DNA of 64,000 nucleotides from assembly GCF_900197575.1 (NCBI RefSeq), contig NZ_FZLN01000001.1:372001-436000 (forward strand), written 5' to 3'. The notes under the pieces are model-generated. The model saw only the letters and a list, made by a program, of their open reading frames with translations, did not search any database and was not told where the DNA came from. Shown here piece after piece: positions 9,638-18,394 of the stretch. The stretch comes from Acinetobacter apis (lineage in GTDB: Bacteria > Pseudomonadota > Gammaproteobacteria > Pseudomonadales > Moraxellaceae). Numbering within the stretch: position 1 is the stretch's first letter; each line of letters opens with the position of its first letter. A program made the translations under genes and the position numbers.

Positions 9638-10360
9638 CTATGATCGATGTGCATTGATTTGTTTACGAATATCTTGAATAGATTGGATCTGCTGGTGATG
9701 ATGATCAAAATTATGCGGTGCAAGCCATGTTTGTAAAACCAATTTATTGTTTGGCCATTCATCATCAATTAAAGAAAACCAATCCGTATCTCGGCTACGA
9801 CCTTTATATACAATCAGTTTTCGAAATGTACCTTCATAAGAGAAACCAAGCCTTAAAGCAGCTTGTTTCGATGCTGTGTTAAAGTGGTCGCATTTCCACT
9901 CATAACGACGATATTGTAATTCATCAAATACATACTGCATTAATAAAAACTGTGCTTCAGTGGCAATTTTAGTTTTTCTTAATAAACGTGAGTAAAGCAC
10001 ATAACCCATTTCCACTTTGCCATTTAAGGTGTCAGGTTGTATGAGGGCAATGGTTCCGATGGCTTTTTGTGTGGATAAATCAATAATCGCAAAATGTAAA
10101 TTGGTGTCACTATGCTCAAAGGTGTTTAACACTTCATATAAGTCTGAAAATTCAGCAAAGGGTCCAATTGATAACCATGTCCAATCCCGCCCATCAGGTG
10201 CTGCTGAAAATGCATCAAATAAGTCACGACCATGCTGATCGGCACTTAATGGCTCAAGATCACATGATTGCCCATGAAAGATTTTTTTTTCAGGCAGTGC
10301 TCTTGGTGCCCAATCGGGTAAAGGTGCTCCAATTTGCTGACCATATTCATTACTATACAT
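9638..10360 (-). CDS. GNAT acetyltransferase, RimJ/RimL type
   Basis: 240 residues. An N-terminal strand with L-E-P-L-S-A-D-Q-H-G-R-D-L precedes a GNAT core: G-T-I-A-L-I-Q-P, the acceptor strand K-V-E-M-G-Y-V-L, the acetyl-CoA region K-T-K-I-A-T-E-A-Q, and the late W-K-C-D-H-F-N-T-A-S-K-Q-A-A-L-R-L-G-F motif that marks the RimJ/RimL subgroup. Relatives acetylate protein N-termini, antibiotics or small amines; the substrate is unknown. It converges with the protease gene and stands alone. An eight-base inverted repeat (9593-9600 with 9617-9624) lies between the two genes and may form a weak convergent terminator. Confidence 0.82.
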   Translation of the reverse strand: MYSNEYGQQIGAPLPDWAPRALPEKKIFHGQSCDLEPLSADQHGRDLFDAFSAAPDGRDWTWLSIGPFAEFSDLYEVLNTFEHSDTNLHFAIIDLSTQKAIGTIALIQPDTLNGKVEMGYVLYSRLLRKTKIATEAQFLLMQYVFDELQYRRYEWKCDHFNTASKQAALRLGFSYEGTFRKLIVYKGRSRDTDWFSLIDDEWPNNKLVLQTWLAPHNFDHHHQQIQSIQDIRKQINAHRS

Positions 10361-10733
10361 GACACTGTGCCTAAGCTGAGATGATGTGTTTTTAGGATAA
10401 TCTAATTTGTTGATACTTTTAAATGGATTAGAACGATTGGTTCTGCACTTTAAATTGACTAATTTGTAGCGGCAAAGCCCTAGGTTTACATTTTTCTTAC
10501 AATTTTGGTAAAAACAAATTCATGATTTAAAATGATATTTTTAAAGTGTAATTTAAGAACTAAGTGAATGATTTAAAAAATATTAAATTTTAATTATTGA
10601 TATAAAAATATTTTTTCAAATTATACCATATATTTAAAACACATAAATAATGAATATATTGTCAAACTATATTTTATATTAGTGTAATAATTCTATTATA
10701 ATTTATAATAAATTGATTTTCGTACAAGAAAAT
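10361..10733. other. AT-rich intergenic region before the secretion operon
   Basis: 373 bases between the divergent acetyltransferase and gspG genes, almost pure A/T from about 10500. No open frame with a ribosome site was seen. It holds the candidate gspG promoter listed separately. Confidence 0.6.
10659..10688 (+). promoter_or_regulatory. Candidate sigma-70 promoter for the type II secretion-like operon
   Basis: TTGTCA at 10659-10664 and TGTAAT at 10683-10688 are separated by 18 bases. Transcription would start near 10695, about 39 bases before the gspG start. A/T richness makes chance matches likely. Confidence 0.35.
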
Positions 10734-11147
10734 ATGAGACAGAGCAAACTAGGTTTTACACTTTTAGAATTATTAATCGTAGTTGTCATTATTGGATTAC
10801 TCGCTGGTATTGTGGGTCCAAAATTATTCAAAAACATCAATAAATCTGAAGTCGCAACAGCAAAAGCGCAGGTAGATACATTCATTAAAGCGCTTGATAC
10901 GTTCCGTATAGACACAGGACGTTATCCTTCTACTGAAGAAGGATTGGCTGCATTATCCAATCGACCAAATGGCTTACAAGGGTGGAACGGTCCTTATTTA
11001 AAAAAAGGTGCACCTGCAGATCCATGGGGTAGTCCTTATCAATATGCAATGCCTGGCCAACATGGAGATGACTATGATGTCTATTCATTTGGTAAAGATA
11101 AAAAACAAGGTGGCGATGATGATAACAAGGACATTGGTAATTGGTAG
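10734..11147 (+). CDS. gspG: Type II secretion major pseudopilin GspG
   Basis: 137 residues. A short leader ends in Gly before F-T-L-L-E-L-L-I-V-V-V-I-I, the prepilin-peptidase cleavage site with Glu at +5. The body has R-I-D-T-G-R-Y-P-S-T-E-E-G-L and P-A-D-P-W-G-S-P-Y-Q-Y, and an acidic Ca-binding-type C-terminus (D-D-D-N-K-D). All are GspG hallmarks. I took the ATG at 10734, not the upstream TTG at 10713, because it gives a normal 7-residue leader. GspG is the main subunit of the periplasmic pseudopilus that drives substrates through the secretin. It is the first gene of the operon. Confidence 0.9.
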   Translation: MRQSKLGFTLLELLIVVVIIGLLAGIVGPKLFKNINKSEVATAKAQVDTFIKALDTFRIDTGRYPSTEEGLAALSNRPNGLQGWNGPYLKKGAPADPWGSPYQYAMPGQHGDDYDVYSFGKDKKQGGDDDNKDIGNW

Positions 11148-12197
11148 ATGAAATCAAAAGGGATCTTAGGTCAGCTATTCGCAAAATCAACATTTGACCT
11201 AACAGTGTTTTTATATGAGTTTAAAACACTGTTAGAGTCAGGCGTCAGTATTGTCGAAGCTGTCGATATTTTGCTTGAGCGCGGTCAGCACTATCATGAT
11301 GTGCTTTTTCCAATCTATACACATTTGAGATCTGGAAAAACCTTGTCTCAGAGTATGGCTGATCAGCCCAAATACTTTCCGGAGCTATTTGTTGCAATCA
11401 TCAAGTCAAATGAAAAAACAGGCAGTTTGATTGTCGGCATTGACCGCTATTTGTCATATACCAAAAACATAGATCAAATTAAAAATAAATTAGTCAATGC
11501 GCTGATTTATCCCATGACAGTGCTTGTGATTGGGATGATTATTTTCTTTTTTCTACTGTTTTATTTGATCCCTAAGTTTTCATTAATTTATGGTGATTTA
11601 GAAATTAAATTGCCATTTTTATCTAATTTACTGATCCAATCTGGTTTTTATATTTTGCAATACCGCGTGTATTTAATTATTGGTTTGATTGGCTTATTTG
11701 GTGCATTAATTTTTTACCGAAAAAAAGCCATGGACTATAGTTTACGGCAGCTAACACAGATTAAATTCTTTGCGTATTACTACAATACCTTTGTATTTAC
11801 ACGATTTTACCGTGGCTTGGGATTAATGTTAGAAGGTGGTTATCCTCTAATTTATGCATTGAAAAACTGCCAAGATATTTTAGATCAATATCAAAAAGCC
11901 AAAATTCCTTTGGTTGAGCAAGGCTTAAAACAAGGCGAGAAGTTAAGTGATTTATTGCATAAGTATCAATTAACCACATCAATTGCTGATCGGCTGATTC
12001 GCAGTGGTGAAGTGAATGGCAATATCAGTAGTATGTTAGAAAAAACAGCTGAATTTCATGATGCAGAAATATCACGTTTTATTGAAAAAGTATCCAAGGT
12101 GATTGAACCGATTTTAATGATATTTATTGGGGGATGGATTGGATTTATTGTCATTTTGCTTTATTTACCAATCTTTGACATGGTGGGTTCGCTATGA
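11148..12197 (+). CDS. gspF: Type II secretion inner-membrane platform protein GspF
   Basis: 349 residues. Two GspF/PilC repeats are visible, each with a G-x-x-L-x-x-(A/S)-L-type pattern, for example F-K-T-L-L-E-S-G-V-S-I-V-E-A and Y-R-G-L-G-L-M-L-E-G-G-Y-P-L. Three transmembrane helices lie near residues 120-145, 170-190 and 320-345. GspF is the polytopic core of the assembly platform that works with the GspE ATPase. It starts directly after the gspG stop codon. At 349 residues it is shorter than the usual ~400 and begins at the first repeat, lacking the small N-terminal cytoplasmic domain of classical GspF. Confidence 0.88.
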   Translation: MKSKGILGQLFAKSTFDLTVFLYEFKTLLESGVSIVEAVDILLERGQHYHDVLFPIYTHLRSGKTLSQSMADQPKYFPELFVAIIKSNEKTGSLIVGIDRYLSYTKNIDQIKNKLVNALIYPMTVLVIGMIIFFFLLFYLIPKFSLIYGDLEIKLPFLSNLLIQSGFYILQYRVYLIIGLIGLFGALIFYRKKAMDYSLRQLTQIKFFAYYYNTFVFTRFYRGLGLMLEGGYPLIYALKNCQDILDQYQKAKIPLVEQGLKQGEKLSDLLHKYQLTTSIADRLIRSGEVNGNISSMLEKTAEFHDAEISRFIEKVSKVIEPILMIFIGGWIGFIVILLYLPIFDMVGSL

Positions 12198-13768
12198 TTG
12201 AGCATGCGCTCTTAAAACAGTTTAAAGCTGATGCACTCAAACGTGAGAATTGGCTACAACGTGTTGATGCATCGCAGCAAAAGCAAACAATTTCAGCATT
12301 AGAAACTTTGTACGGCATTCCTTATTGGAGCACTGAGCAAGAGATTGAGTTATCTGATCACTTGATGAATTATCAAGAGATGTTTCGCTATCATATTTTG
12401 TTGGCAAAATACCAAGGTGAAGATATCTTTTTAATTCCTTCGCCTTGGCATCACAATTTAACCACGTTAATAGATGATAAGCAGGTGAGGGTATTTTTTA
12501 CTTCACCTGAATTTATTCAAATTCATCTACAAAAAATTCAAAGCTTTTCTAGCAATAATAACGATCAAGATGCATCTGCTGCAAAAGACCATAAAGATCA
12601 AGATTCTGTTGAAATCATTTCTTTAAATAGCATTGCGAACACCACCAATGAAGTTGTACATACCGTAAACTCAGCGTTATATGATGCTTATATACGTAAA
12701 GCCAGCGATATTCATTTTGAAAATACATCCAATGGTTTAGTGATTCGATATCGCTTAGATGGCATCTTAATTCAAGTGAAGAAAGTATATAAAATAGATT
12801 TATCGCAGCAAATTATTTCACGTATTAAAGTCTTGGCTGAACTAGATATTGGTGAAAGTCGTGTACCACAAGATGGTCGTTTTACCATTAGTTTAGAGCA
12901 TAAGTTACTTGATTTTCGTGTTTCGATTATTCCCGGAATTTTTGGAGAAGATGCGGTACTTCGTTTACTTGATAAAGATGGGGTATTAAAACAAGGTCAG
13001 AAATTACAGCTTAGTGATTTAGGTTATACCCCCAAATATTGTCAACAGCTTCATCAAATTGCTAATCAGCCTTATGGCATGGTGCTCTTAACAGGTCCAA
13101 CCGGTTCGGGTAAAACCACCACAATTTATTCATTGATTAATGAAACGCTGAAGCCTTACGAAAAATTAATTACCATTGAAGATCCAGTTGAATATGCATT
13201 GGATCATGTTTTACAAGTACCAATTAACTCTAAAAAAGGTCTGACTTTTGCCAAAGGGCTGCGCTCTATTTTACGGCATGACCCTGACAAAATTTTAGTG
13301 GGTGAAATCCGAGATAAAGAAACCGGGGAAATTGCAATCCAAGCAGCATTGACCGGGCATTTGGTTTTTACCACAGTACATGCCAATAACATTTTTGATG
13401 TGGTAGGGCGTTTTCAGCATATGGAAATTGATCAATTCAATTTTGTAAGTGCTTTAAACGGAATTGTCGCGCAACGCTTAATTCGCTTGCTTTGTCCAGA
13501 ATGTAAAAAGCCAGCAGATGCACATTATTATGTTGCTGTAGGTTGTCAGCATTGTAATCAAACAGGCTATAAAGGTCGTAAAGCCATTGCCGAGATTTTA
13601 GTGCTTGATGACATTTTAAAAGACATGATTATTCATCGTGCTTCTTTGGCTGAGCTTAAAAGAAAAGCAGCAGACTATGGAATTACCTCAATGCGTGATT
13701 TGGCTTTAGAGATGGCATCTGCAGGTGAAACCTCTTTAGAGGAGGTGAACCGTGTTACCTTTAAGTAA
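12194..13768 (+). CDS. gspE: Type II secretion ATPase GspE
   Basis: 524 residues. The N-terminal domain (1-130) is divergent. The ATPase core has Walker A GPTGSGKTTT near residue 302, an Asp box (I-T-I-E-D-P-V-E-Y), a Walker B region (I-L-V-G-E-I-R-D-K-E-T) and a His box (L-V-F-T-T-V-H-A-N-N). A four-cysteine zinc module C-P-E-C ... C-Q-H-C-N-Q-T-G follows. The hexameric cytoplasmic ATPase powers pseudopilus assembly. The gene overlaps gspF by four bases (ATGA), consistent with translational coupling. It ends with a strong AGGAGG that serves the next gene. Confidence 0.92.
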   Translation: MIEHALLKQFKADALKRENWLQRVDASQQKQTISALETLYGIPYWSTEQEIELSDHLMNYQEMFRYHILLAKYQGEDIFLIPSPWHHNLTTLIDDKQVRVFFTSPEFIQIHLQKIQSFSSNNNDQDASAAKDHKDQDSVEIISLNSIANTTNEVVHTVNSALYDAYIRKASDIHFENTSNGLVIRYRLDGILIQVKKVYKIDLSQQIISRIKVLAELDIGESRVPQDGRFTISLEHKLLDFRVSIIPGIFGEDAVLRLLDKDGVLKQGQKLQLSDLGYTPKYCQQLHQIANQPYGMVLLTGPTGSGKTTTIYSLINETLKPYEKLITIEDPVEYALDHVLQVPINSKKGLTFAKGLRSILRHDPDKILVGEIRDKETGEIAIQAALTGHLVFTTVHANNIFDVVGRFQHMEIDQFNFVSALNGIVAQRLIRLLCPECKKPADAHYYVAVGCQHCNQTGYKGRKAIAEILVLDDILKDMIIHRASLAELKRKAADYGITSMRDLALEMASAGETSLEEVNRVTFK

Positions 13769-14321
13769 AAATAAGCCAAAATATTATTTAACCCAAAACA
13801 CATTGTATTTAATTACAGCCAATGAACTGCAACTGATTGGCGCATTTCCTGATGTGTTGACCTCCAAAGATTTAAAAGAACCAAGCTTTATTTTTTTAGC
13901 AGCAGATTGCTATGAAGTGTTTATTTGCCCTGCTCAAAGTGAGTATTCACCGGCAGAATTTTTAACAGTGGCAGAAAACAGTTTTAATGCGTATTTTCCA
14001 CATTTAGAAGCCATAGAGTATCAGTTGATTCTAGATCAGCCTCAATTTGATCGACCATTTTTATGTTTAGCTGTAAAAAAATATTGGCTTGAACAGTGTA
14101 CAAACCAATTAACGCAAAAGAAATTTTATTCAACACAAGTACAGCCGCTTGCCACCTATATTTTCGAGAAAACAGCAAAAGATCAAGCACGTTTTATCTG
14201 TACGGAGCCTGACGTCATTACTCATTTTGTTCAAACAAATGGGGAGCTTGATATGGTGTTTCGTCAACATATGATTGCAGATGAAACAATTGATTTTAAA
14301 ACATGGATGAGCTTGAAATGA
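13752..14321 (+). CDS. Type II secretion-like assembly protein, possible GspL/PilM-type cytoplasmic part
   Basis: 189 residues with no strong motif. The GTG start at 13752 lies inside the end of gspE and is preceded by AGGAGG seven bases upstream, so the overlap is real. The sequence is soluble, with alternating strands and no transmembrane helix. By position (after gspE, before two bitopic coiled-coil proteins) it takes the place of PilM or of the cytoplasmic half of GspL, which dock GspE to the membrane. It is much shorter than PilM (about 350 residues) and shows no actin-like nucleotide motif that I can see. The function is inferred from position only. Confidence 0.55.
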   Translation: MLPLSKNKPKYYLTQNTLYLITANELQLIGAFPDVLTSKDLKEPSFIFLAADCYEVFICPAQSEYSPAEFLTVAENSFNAYFPHLEAIEYQLILDQPQFDRPFLCLAVKKYWLEQCTNQLTQKKFYSTQVQPLATYIFEKTAKDQARFICTEPDVITHFVQTNGELDMVFRQHMIADETIDFKTWMSLK

Positions 14322-14794
14322 GTTTTATCATTTATGACGGCAGACGGTTTAAACATCCGATTAAAGCGGCCATGTTGACTGTATTTTTTCTGCTGAGCTT
14401 ATGGGGATTGAATCAGATTCTAGATCAGCAGGCTTTATTTGCTGAAGAAGAAGAGCATTTAATGACGTTGAAATCTGAGCTTGATAAATTACAGAAAAAA
14501 GAGCGTACACAACCATCTCATCACACAGGAAATGACAGTGCGATGGTGTTTGATTTAATGAATCAAGTGGTGGTGTATTCCAATGAAAAGGTGCGATTGA
14601 CGAAGCTTGACTTTAGAAAAACGACCAATCAATTGGACATGAGCGGTGATGTTCAATCACTTGAAGAGCTCGCTCAGTTTAAAGATTGGTTGGTGGCATT
14701 CCCGCAAATTAAACACATTGAAGTTATTTCTAATGCGTATTTGACGGAGCAAAACAAATACCGTTATAACTTTTTTGTGAAGGTTATGCTATGA
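14318..14794 (+). CDS. PilN/GspL-C-terminal-like bitopic assembly protein
   Basis: About 158 residues. A short basic N-terminus (Y-D-G-R-R-F-K-H-P) and one transmembrane helix (A-A-M-L-T-V-F-F-L-L-S-L-W) precede a coiled coil rich in Glu/Lys and a small ferredoxin-like alpha/beta domain with V-R-L-T-K-L-D-F. This is the layout of PilN and of GspL's periplasmic half. I chose the ATG at 14318 because it overlaps the upstream stop as ATGA; another in-frame ATG at 14303 is possible. It should form the inner-membrane alignment complex with the next gene product. Confidence 0.65.
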   Translation: MSFIIYDGRRFKHPIKAAMLTVFFLLSLWGLNQILDQQALFAEEEEHLMTLKSELDKLQKKERTQPSHHTGNDSAMVFDLMNQVVVYSNEKVRLTKLDFRKTTNQLDMSGDVQSLEELAQFKDWLVAFPQIKHIEVISNAYLTEQNKYRYNFFVKVML

Positions 14795-15273
14795 ATCAAA
14801 AAAGAATAGCATGGGTCTTGAATCAGGCTGTAGATGGTCTAAATAAATTTGATTTTATCACATTATTTCTGTTGGTTTTTTTCTTGGCAAGTGCTTTATG
14901 GGTATTGCCTGAATATGAAACCAATCTGTCTAATGTGCAAAGTGACAGTCAGTCGGTTCGTAAAGAGCTTAAACAATATCGCAAACAGCAAAATCCACAA
15001 ACGTCTGCAACCAAAGTTTTATTGGGTGCACCAGTCATTGAAATTTCAAAAGCCTATTCATATCAAAATATTCAAGTATTAGATGCGAAGTATGACCCTG
15101 AAGGGCATCAATTACAATTGACTGTATCAGGTGCAATTCAAACATTGCTGAATACCACACATGATTTAGAGCAATATCAAAATATTAAATTATTGGGCTT
15201 TAGCATTGTCCAAAATGAAATAAAGAACCAGCCGACTGTTCAAGTCACTTGGCAAGTGCAGGAGCAAAAATAA
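14791..15273 (+). CDS. PilO/GspM-like bitopic assembly protein
   Basis: 160 residues. There is one transmembrane helix near residues 20-38 (F-D-F-I-T-L-F-L-L-V-F-F-L), then a coiled coil (S-V-R-K-E-L-K-Q-Y-R-K-Q-Q) and a C-terminal alpha/beta domain. This fits PilO or GspM, the partner of PilN or GspL. ATGA overlap with the preceding gene and one-base adjacency to the next suggest strict co-translation. Sequence alone does not separate PilO from GspM. Confidence 0.65.
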   Translation: MNQKRIAWVLNQAVDGLNKFDFITLFLLVFFLASALWVLPEYETNLSNVQSDSQSVRKELKQYRKQQNPQTSATKVLLGAPVIEISKAYSYQNIQVLDAKYDPEGHQLQLTVSGAIQTLLNTTHDLEQYQNIKLLGFSIVQNEIKNQPTVQVTWQVQEQK

Positions 15274-15758
15274 TGCGACGTTTTTTACTGATCTTTGTAT
15301 TGATTGGCACGTTAGCATTAACTGCTGCTGCGTATTTTATACCTGAAGCATATGAATCTGTGTCAGAACCTAAAGCGGTAGTGACCAAGCCGGTTCAATT
15401 TCATGCTTTAGCATCTTCTGACAACAAAGAGGTGACTGACCGTCAAACCCAACAATTTGTACCGCTGCAAACAGAACCTGAGCGAGTGACAGCTCAAGCG
15501 CAAGATGTAGAGCAAGACCATGACCCTAAACCAACTGCTCCTGAACCACCTGTAGAGCCAACGCCTGAGTTGCAATACATTGGTCAAATGACTGATTCAC
15601 ATGGGGTGAAGAAAGTATTTTTAACACGTGATGAGAATACTTTTGTGGCTCAAGTCGGTGATGTGGTTGAGGAACGCTGGAAAGTAAGTGCAATTGAAGA
15701 CCATCAAATTAAGGTCTTTGATATGACAAATCAACAATCTTTGGTGCTATCGATTTAA
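15273..15758 (+). CDS. GspC/PilP-like inner-membrane-to-secretin connector
   Basis: 161 residues. An N-terminal transmembrane anchor (F-L-L-I-F-V-L-I-G-T-L-A-L) precedes a long Pro/Glu/Gln-rich linker to about residue 100 and a C-terminal beta domain with L-Q-Y-I-G-Q-M and A-Q-V-G-D-V-V-E-E-R-W-K-V. That is the homology-region fold shared by GspC and PilP, which touches the secretin's N0 domain. Start ATG at 15273 has an AGGAG ten bases upstream. The secretin gene follows within three bases, which supports the connector role. Confidence 0.68.
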   Translation: MRRFLLIFVLIGTLALTAAAYFIPEAYESVSEPKAVVTKPVQFHALASSDNKEVTDRQTQQFVPLQTEPERVTAQAQDVEQDHDPKPTAPEPPVEPTPELQYIGQMTDSHGVKKVFLTRDENTFVAQVGDVVEERWKVSAIEDHQIKVFDMTNQQSLVLSI

Positions 15759-15760
15759 TT

Positions 15761-17545
15761 ATGAAAAGATTATTTTTAACGACTTTATTATGGGGCACAG
15801 TATCATCTTCATCATGGGCGAATGTGAATGAAAATGCTTCTGTTGCAGCGTTGCTTGATACCCCAATTTCTTTAAACTTTAAAGAAGCCAATGTGAAACA
15901 AGTGATGGATGTTGTTTCACAAAGTACAGGGGTCAACTTTATTTTTGACAATGATGTCGGGACCGATTTAAAGACCACTATTTACGCCAATAATGCCAAA
16001 ATGTCAGAAGCATTAGATCTGATTCTTACCACCAATAATTTGCGTTATAAAGTGATTAATCAAAAGACTTATCTTATTTATAACGATACTTTAGACAAAA
16101 TGCAGCAGTATGAAGACTTGCAAATTAAGACTTTTGTACTGAAAAGTGGTGATGCAAAGAAAATACAAGATGTTTTAAAAACCATTGTTAATCCAAAGTT
16201 TATGTATATTGATGAAAAAAACCGCATCATTACATTGCGTGACCGTGATGAGGTGTTAAAAACAGCTGAAAAAATCATTGATGTATATGATCAACCTGAT
16301 CCTGAGGTTGTTTTAGAGCTCAGAGTGTATGAGGTGAGTAATGAGCTGCTCAATAATCTTGGTATTGCATTGCCAGATAAAGTGTCATTGTCACCGATTA
16401 GCTTATCCGGGCAAAATGGCGTTTTAAATTTAAATGATTTGTTTCGAATGTCGAGAAGCAGCACCAGTGTTGCAGGTGTTTCGCCGCTACTTACATTAAA
16501 TTTGCAAGACACCAATGGCAATGTCAGTTTATTGGCACGCCCATCGTTACGGGTTAAAAATTTAGAGAAAGCCAAGATTGTGGTTGGGGACAAAATTCCT
16601 GTGATCACATCGACCATTAACCAAGTGTCGAATGCCATTACAGAGTCTGTGAGTTATTTAGATGTAGGGTTAACATTAGAAGTTCAGCCTGAAATTCATG
16701 TTAATGATGAAGTGGGCATCAAAGTTGGTTTAGAAGTCAGTAATATTGTGAAAGAAATCCGAACCAATACAGGCTTATTGACATATCAAATTGGTACACG
16801 AAATGCCAATACTGTATTGCAATTAAAAGATGGTGAAACAGAAGTTTTAGCCGGTTTAATTCGTGAACAAGAGCGCCGTAGCAATGTCAATATTCCATTC
16901 TTAGGACGTATTCCCATTTTAGGTGCTTTATTCTCAAGTCGTTCAAAAGACAAAAATAGATCAGAAATTTTATTGTCAATCACGCCTAAAATTATTCGTC
17001 GTAATACAGAACGTTTAAATTATATTAAAGAATTTGATTCAGGTACTTATGATCATATTACTTTAAAAACCAATAATTCACCTGCCACTTTTAAAGGTGA
17101 AGTGGTGAATGTCAACACCACAGGTGGAGTGACACCTCAAGAGACCAGTATTTCATCACCAGTGAAAAGCCCAAATGCGAAGACAGCTGCAGAAAATAAA
17201 ATTCAAGTGACTGTGCCTGAGCAGCTTGCAGGCACTGACCCTGCAAATATTTTTATTGAGGCTGAATCCATTTTAAAAGGCAGCAAAATTGTAGTGAAGT
17301 TTGATCGTCAAGCATTTAATTTTTCTGATATCCGCTTAATGACGCAAGCAGCTCAATCTGTCAATTATAAAACATTGGCAGATGGGGTTGAAATTACTGT
17401 CAGTGAAGATATCAAACAACAGTCTTTGGCGATTGTGGCATTGCAAATTGTTCCAGGTTACAAAGGGAAAGGTGAAATTAGTATTGAAAGTTCACATCCA
17501 CAATCTGCAACACAGCAAGTTAAAAAGACCGTGGATATTAAATAA
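15761..17545 (+). CDS. gspD: Type II secretion-type secretin GspD (short form with C-terminal cohesin-like domain)
   Basis: 594 residues. A signal peptide ends near residue 21 (S-S-S-W-A). N0/STN domain: N-F-K-E-A-N-V-K-Q-V-M-D-V-V. One further N-domain runs to about residue 190. The secretin core spans roughly 190-430 with V-V-L-E-L-R-V-Y-E-V, L-D-V-G-L-T-L-E-V-Q-P and the late signature G-L-I-R-E-Q-E ... P-F-L-G-R-I-P-I-L-G-A-L-F. After residue 470 comes a beta-rich tail (V-T-V-P-E-Q-L onward) resembling the cohesin-like domain of some non-classical T2SS secretins. Classical GspD has four N domains; this one has fewer. It forms the outer-membrane channel. Confidence 0.88.
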   Translation: MKRLFLTTLLWGTVSSSSWANVNENASVAALLDTPISLNFKEANVKQVMDVVSQSTGVNFIFDNDVGTDLKTTIYANNAKMSEALDLILTTNNLRYKVINQKTYLIYNDTLDKMQQYEDLQIKTFVLKSGDAKKIQDVLKTIVNPKFMYIDEKNRIITLRDRDEVLKTAEKIIDVYDQPDPEVVLELRVYEVSNELLNNLGIALPDKVSLSPISLSGQNGVLNLNDLFRMSRSSTSVAGVSPLLTLNLQDTNGNVSLLARPSLRVKNLEKAKIVVGDKIPVITSTINQVSNAITESVSYLDVGLTLEVQPEIHVNDEVGIKVGLEVSNIVKEIRTNTGLLTYQIGTRNANTVLQLKDGETEVLAGLIREQERRSNVNIPFLGRIPILGALFSSRSKDKNRSEILLSITPKIIRRNTERLNYIKEFDSGTYDHITLKTNNSPATFKGEVVNVNTTGGVTPQETSISSPVKSPNAKTAAENKIQVTVPEQLAGTDPANIFIEAESILKGSKIVVKFDRQAFNFSDIRLMTQAAQSVNYKTLADGVEITVSEDIKQQSLAIVALQIVPGYKGKGEISIESSHPQSATQQVKKTVDIK

Positions 17546-18021
17546 TGAAACAATTCTGCGTTCGGGGCTTTACTTTGGTCGAAATTTTGGTCACGTTGAC
17601 CTTAATTTCCCTGATTGCATCAATGGCGTTTCCATTGATTCAACTTGATCAAAAGCGTCAGCAAGAACGTGAGCTGAAAGAGGCATTATCACAAATTAGA
17701 ACGGCATTAGATCGTTATAAACAAGCTGCAGATGAAGGGCGTATTTATATGGCAGTGGATAGCTCAGGCTATCCCAAAAAACTGAGCGATTTGGTCGATG
17801 GTGTTCCTGATTTAAAAGATATTAAAGGTCGTAAAATTTACTTTTTAAGACGAATACCTACAGACCCTTTTGTGCCAGATCAAACGGTAGGTGTTAATTC
17901 ATGGGCATTACGAAGTTATGCAAGCCCACCTACTGCGCCAGAAGCAGGAGATGATGTTTATGATGTGCACTCCAAAAGTAAAAAATCATCGCTCAATGGA
18001 ACAACCTATGATACGTGGTAA
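17545..18021 (+). CDS. Type II secretion pseudopilin (GspG/GspH-like)
   Basis: 158 residues. The prepilin leader M-K-Q-F-C-V-R-G is followed by F-T-L-V-E-I-L-V-T-L (Glu at +5), then a helix and a body with T-D-P-F-V-P-D and a C-terminal Y-D-T-W. It shares its tail pattern (aromatic-rich end in Y-x-x-W, D-V-H-S-K-S) with the next pseudopilin, so the two probably arose by duplication. The start codon overlaps the last base of the gspD stop (TAATG). It is a likely minor pseudopilin of this secretion system. Confidence 0.8.
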   Translation: MKQFCVRGFTLVEILVTLTLISLIASMAFPLIQLDQKRQQERELKEALSQIRTALDRYKQAADEGRIYMAVDSSGYPKKLSDLVDGVPDLKDIKGRKIYFLRRIPTDPFVPDQTVGVNSWALRSYASPPTAPEAGDDVYDVHSKSKKSSLNGTTYDTW

Positions 18022-18394
18022 GCAAAAAAACTATCGAGGCTTTACACTCATTGAAATATTGGTGGTTTTGGTTATCATCGCCTCATTATTGAGTGTGGTG
18101 ATGCCGAAGTATATTCGCAGTCTTGATAAAGCAAATGACTCTGCATTAAGAAGTGATTTATCAGCACTACGTATGTCAATTGATCGCTTTTATGCAGATA
18201 AAGGCTATTATCCTAAAAATTTAAATGACTTGAAAACAGAAAAATATTTGCGCCAAATCCCTGTGGACCCGATCACTCAACAAGCCAATTGGCAGTTGAT
18301 TTATATTACAGTGGATGATGAACAAGTAATTTATGATGTTAAAAGCAATGCCAAGGGAACTGCTGTCGATGGTAGCCGCTATCAAAGTTGGTAA
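18008..18394 (+). CDS. Type II secretion pseudopilin (GspG-like)
   Basis: 128 residues. Leader M-I-R-G-K-Q-K-N-Y-R-G precedes F-T-L-I-E-I-L-V-V-L-V-I-I with Glu at +5. The body has Y-A-D-K-G-Y-Y-P-K-N-L and I-P-V-D-P-I-T and ends in Y-Q-S-W. Of several in-frame ATGs I chose 18008 because it gives an 11-residue leader; the upstream ones would give leaders of more than 14 residues, up to about 50. It overlaps the previous gene by 14 bases. Confidence 0.8.
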   Translation: MIRGKQKNYRGFTLIEILVVLVIIASLLSVVMPKYIRSLDKANDSALRSDLSALRMSIDRFYADKGYYPKNLNDLKTEKYLRQIPVDPITQQANWQLIYITVDDEQVIYDVKSNAKGTAVDGSRYQSW

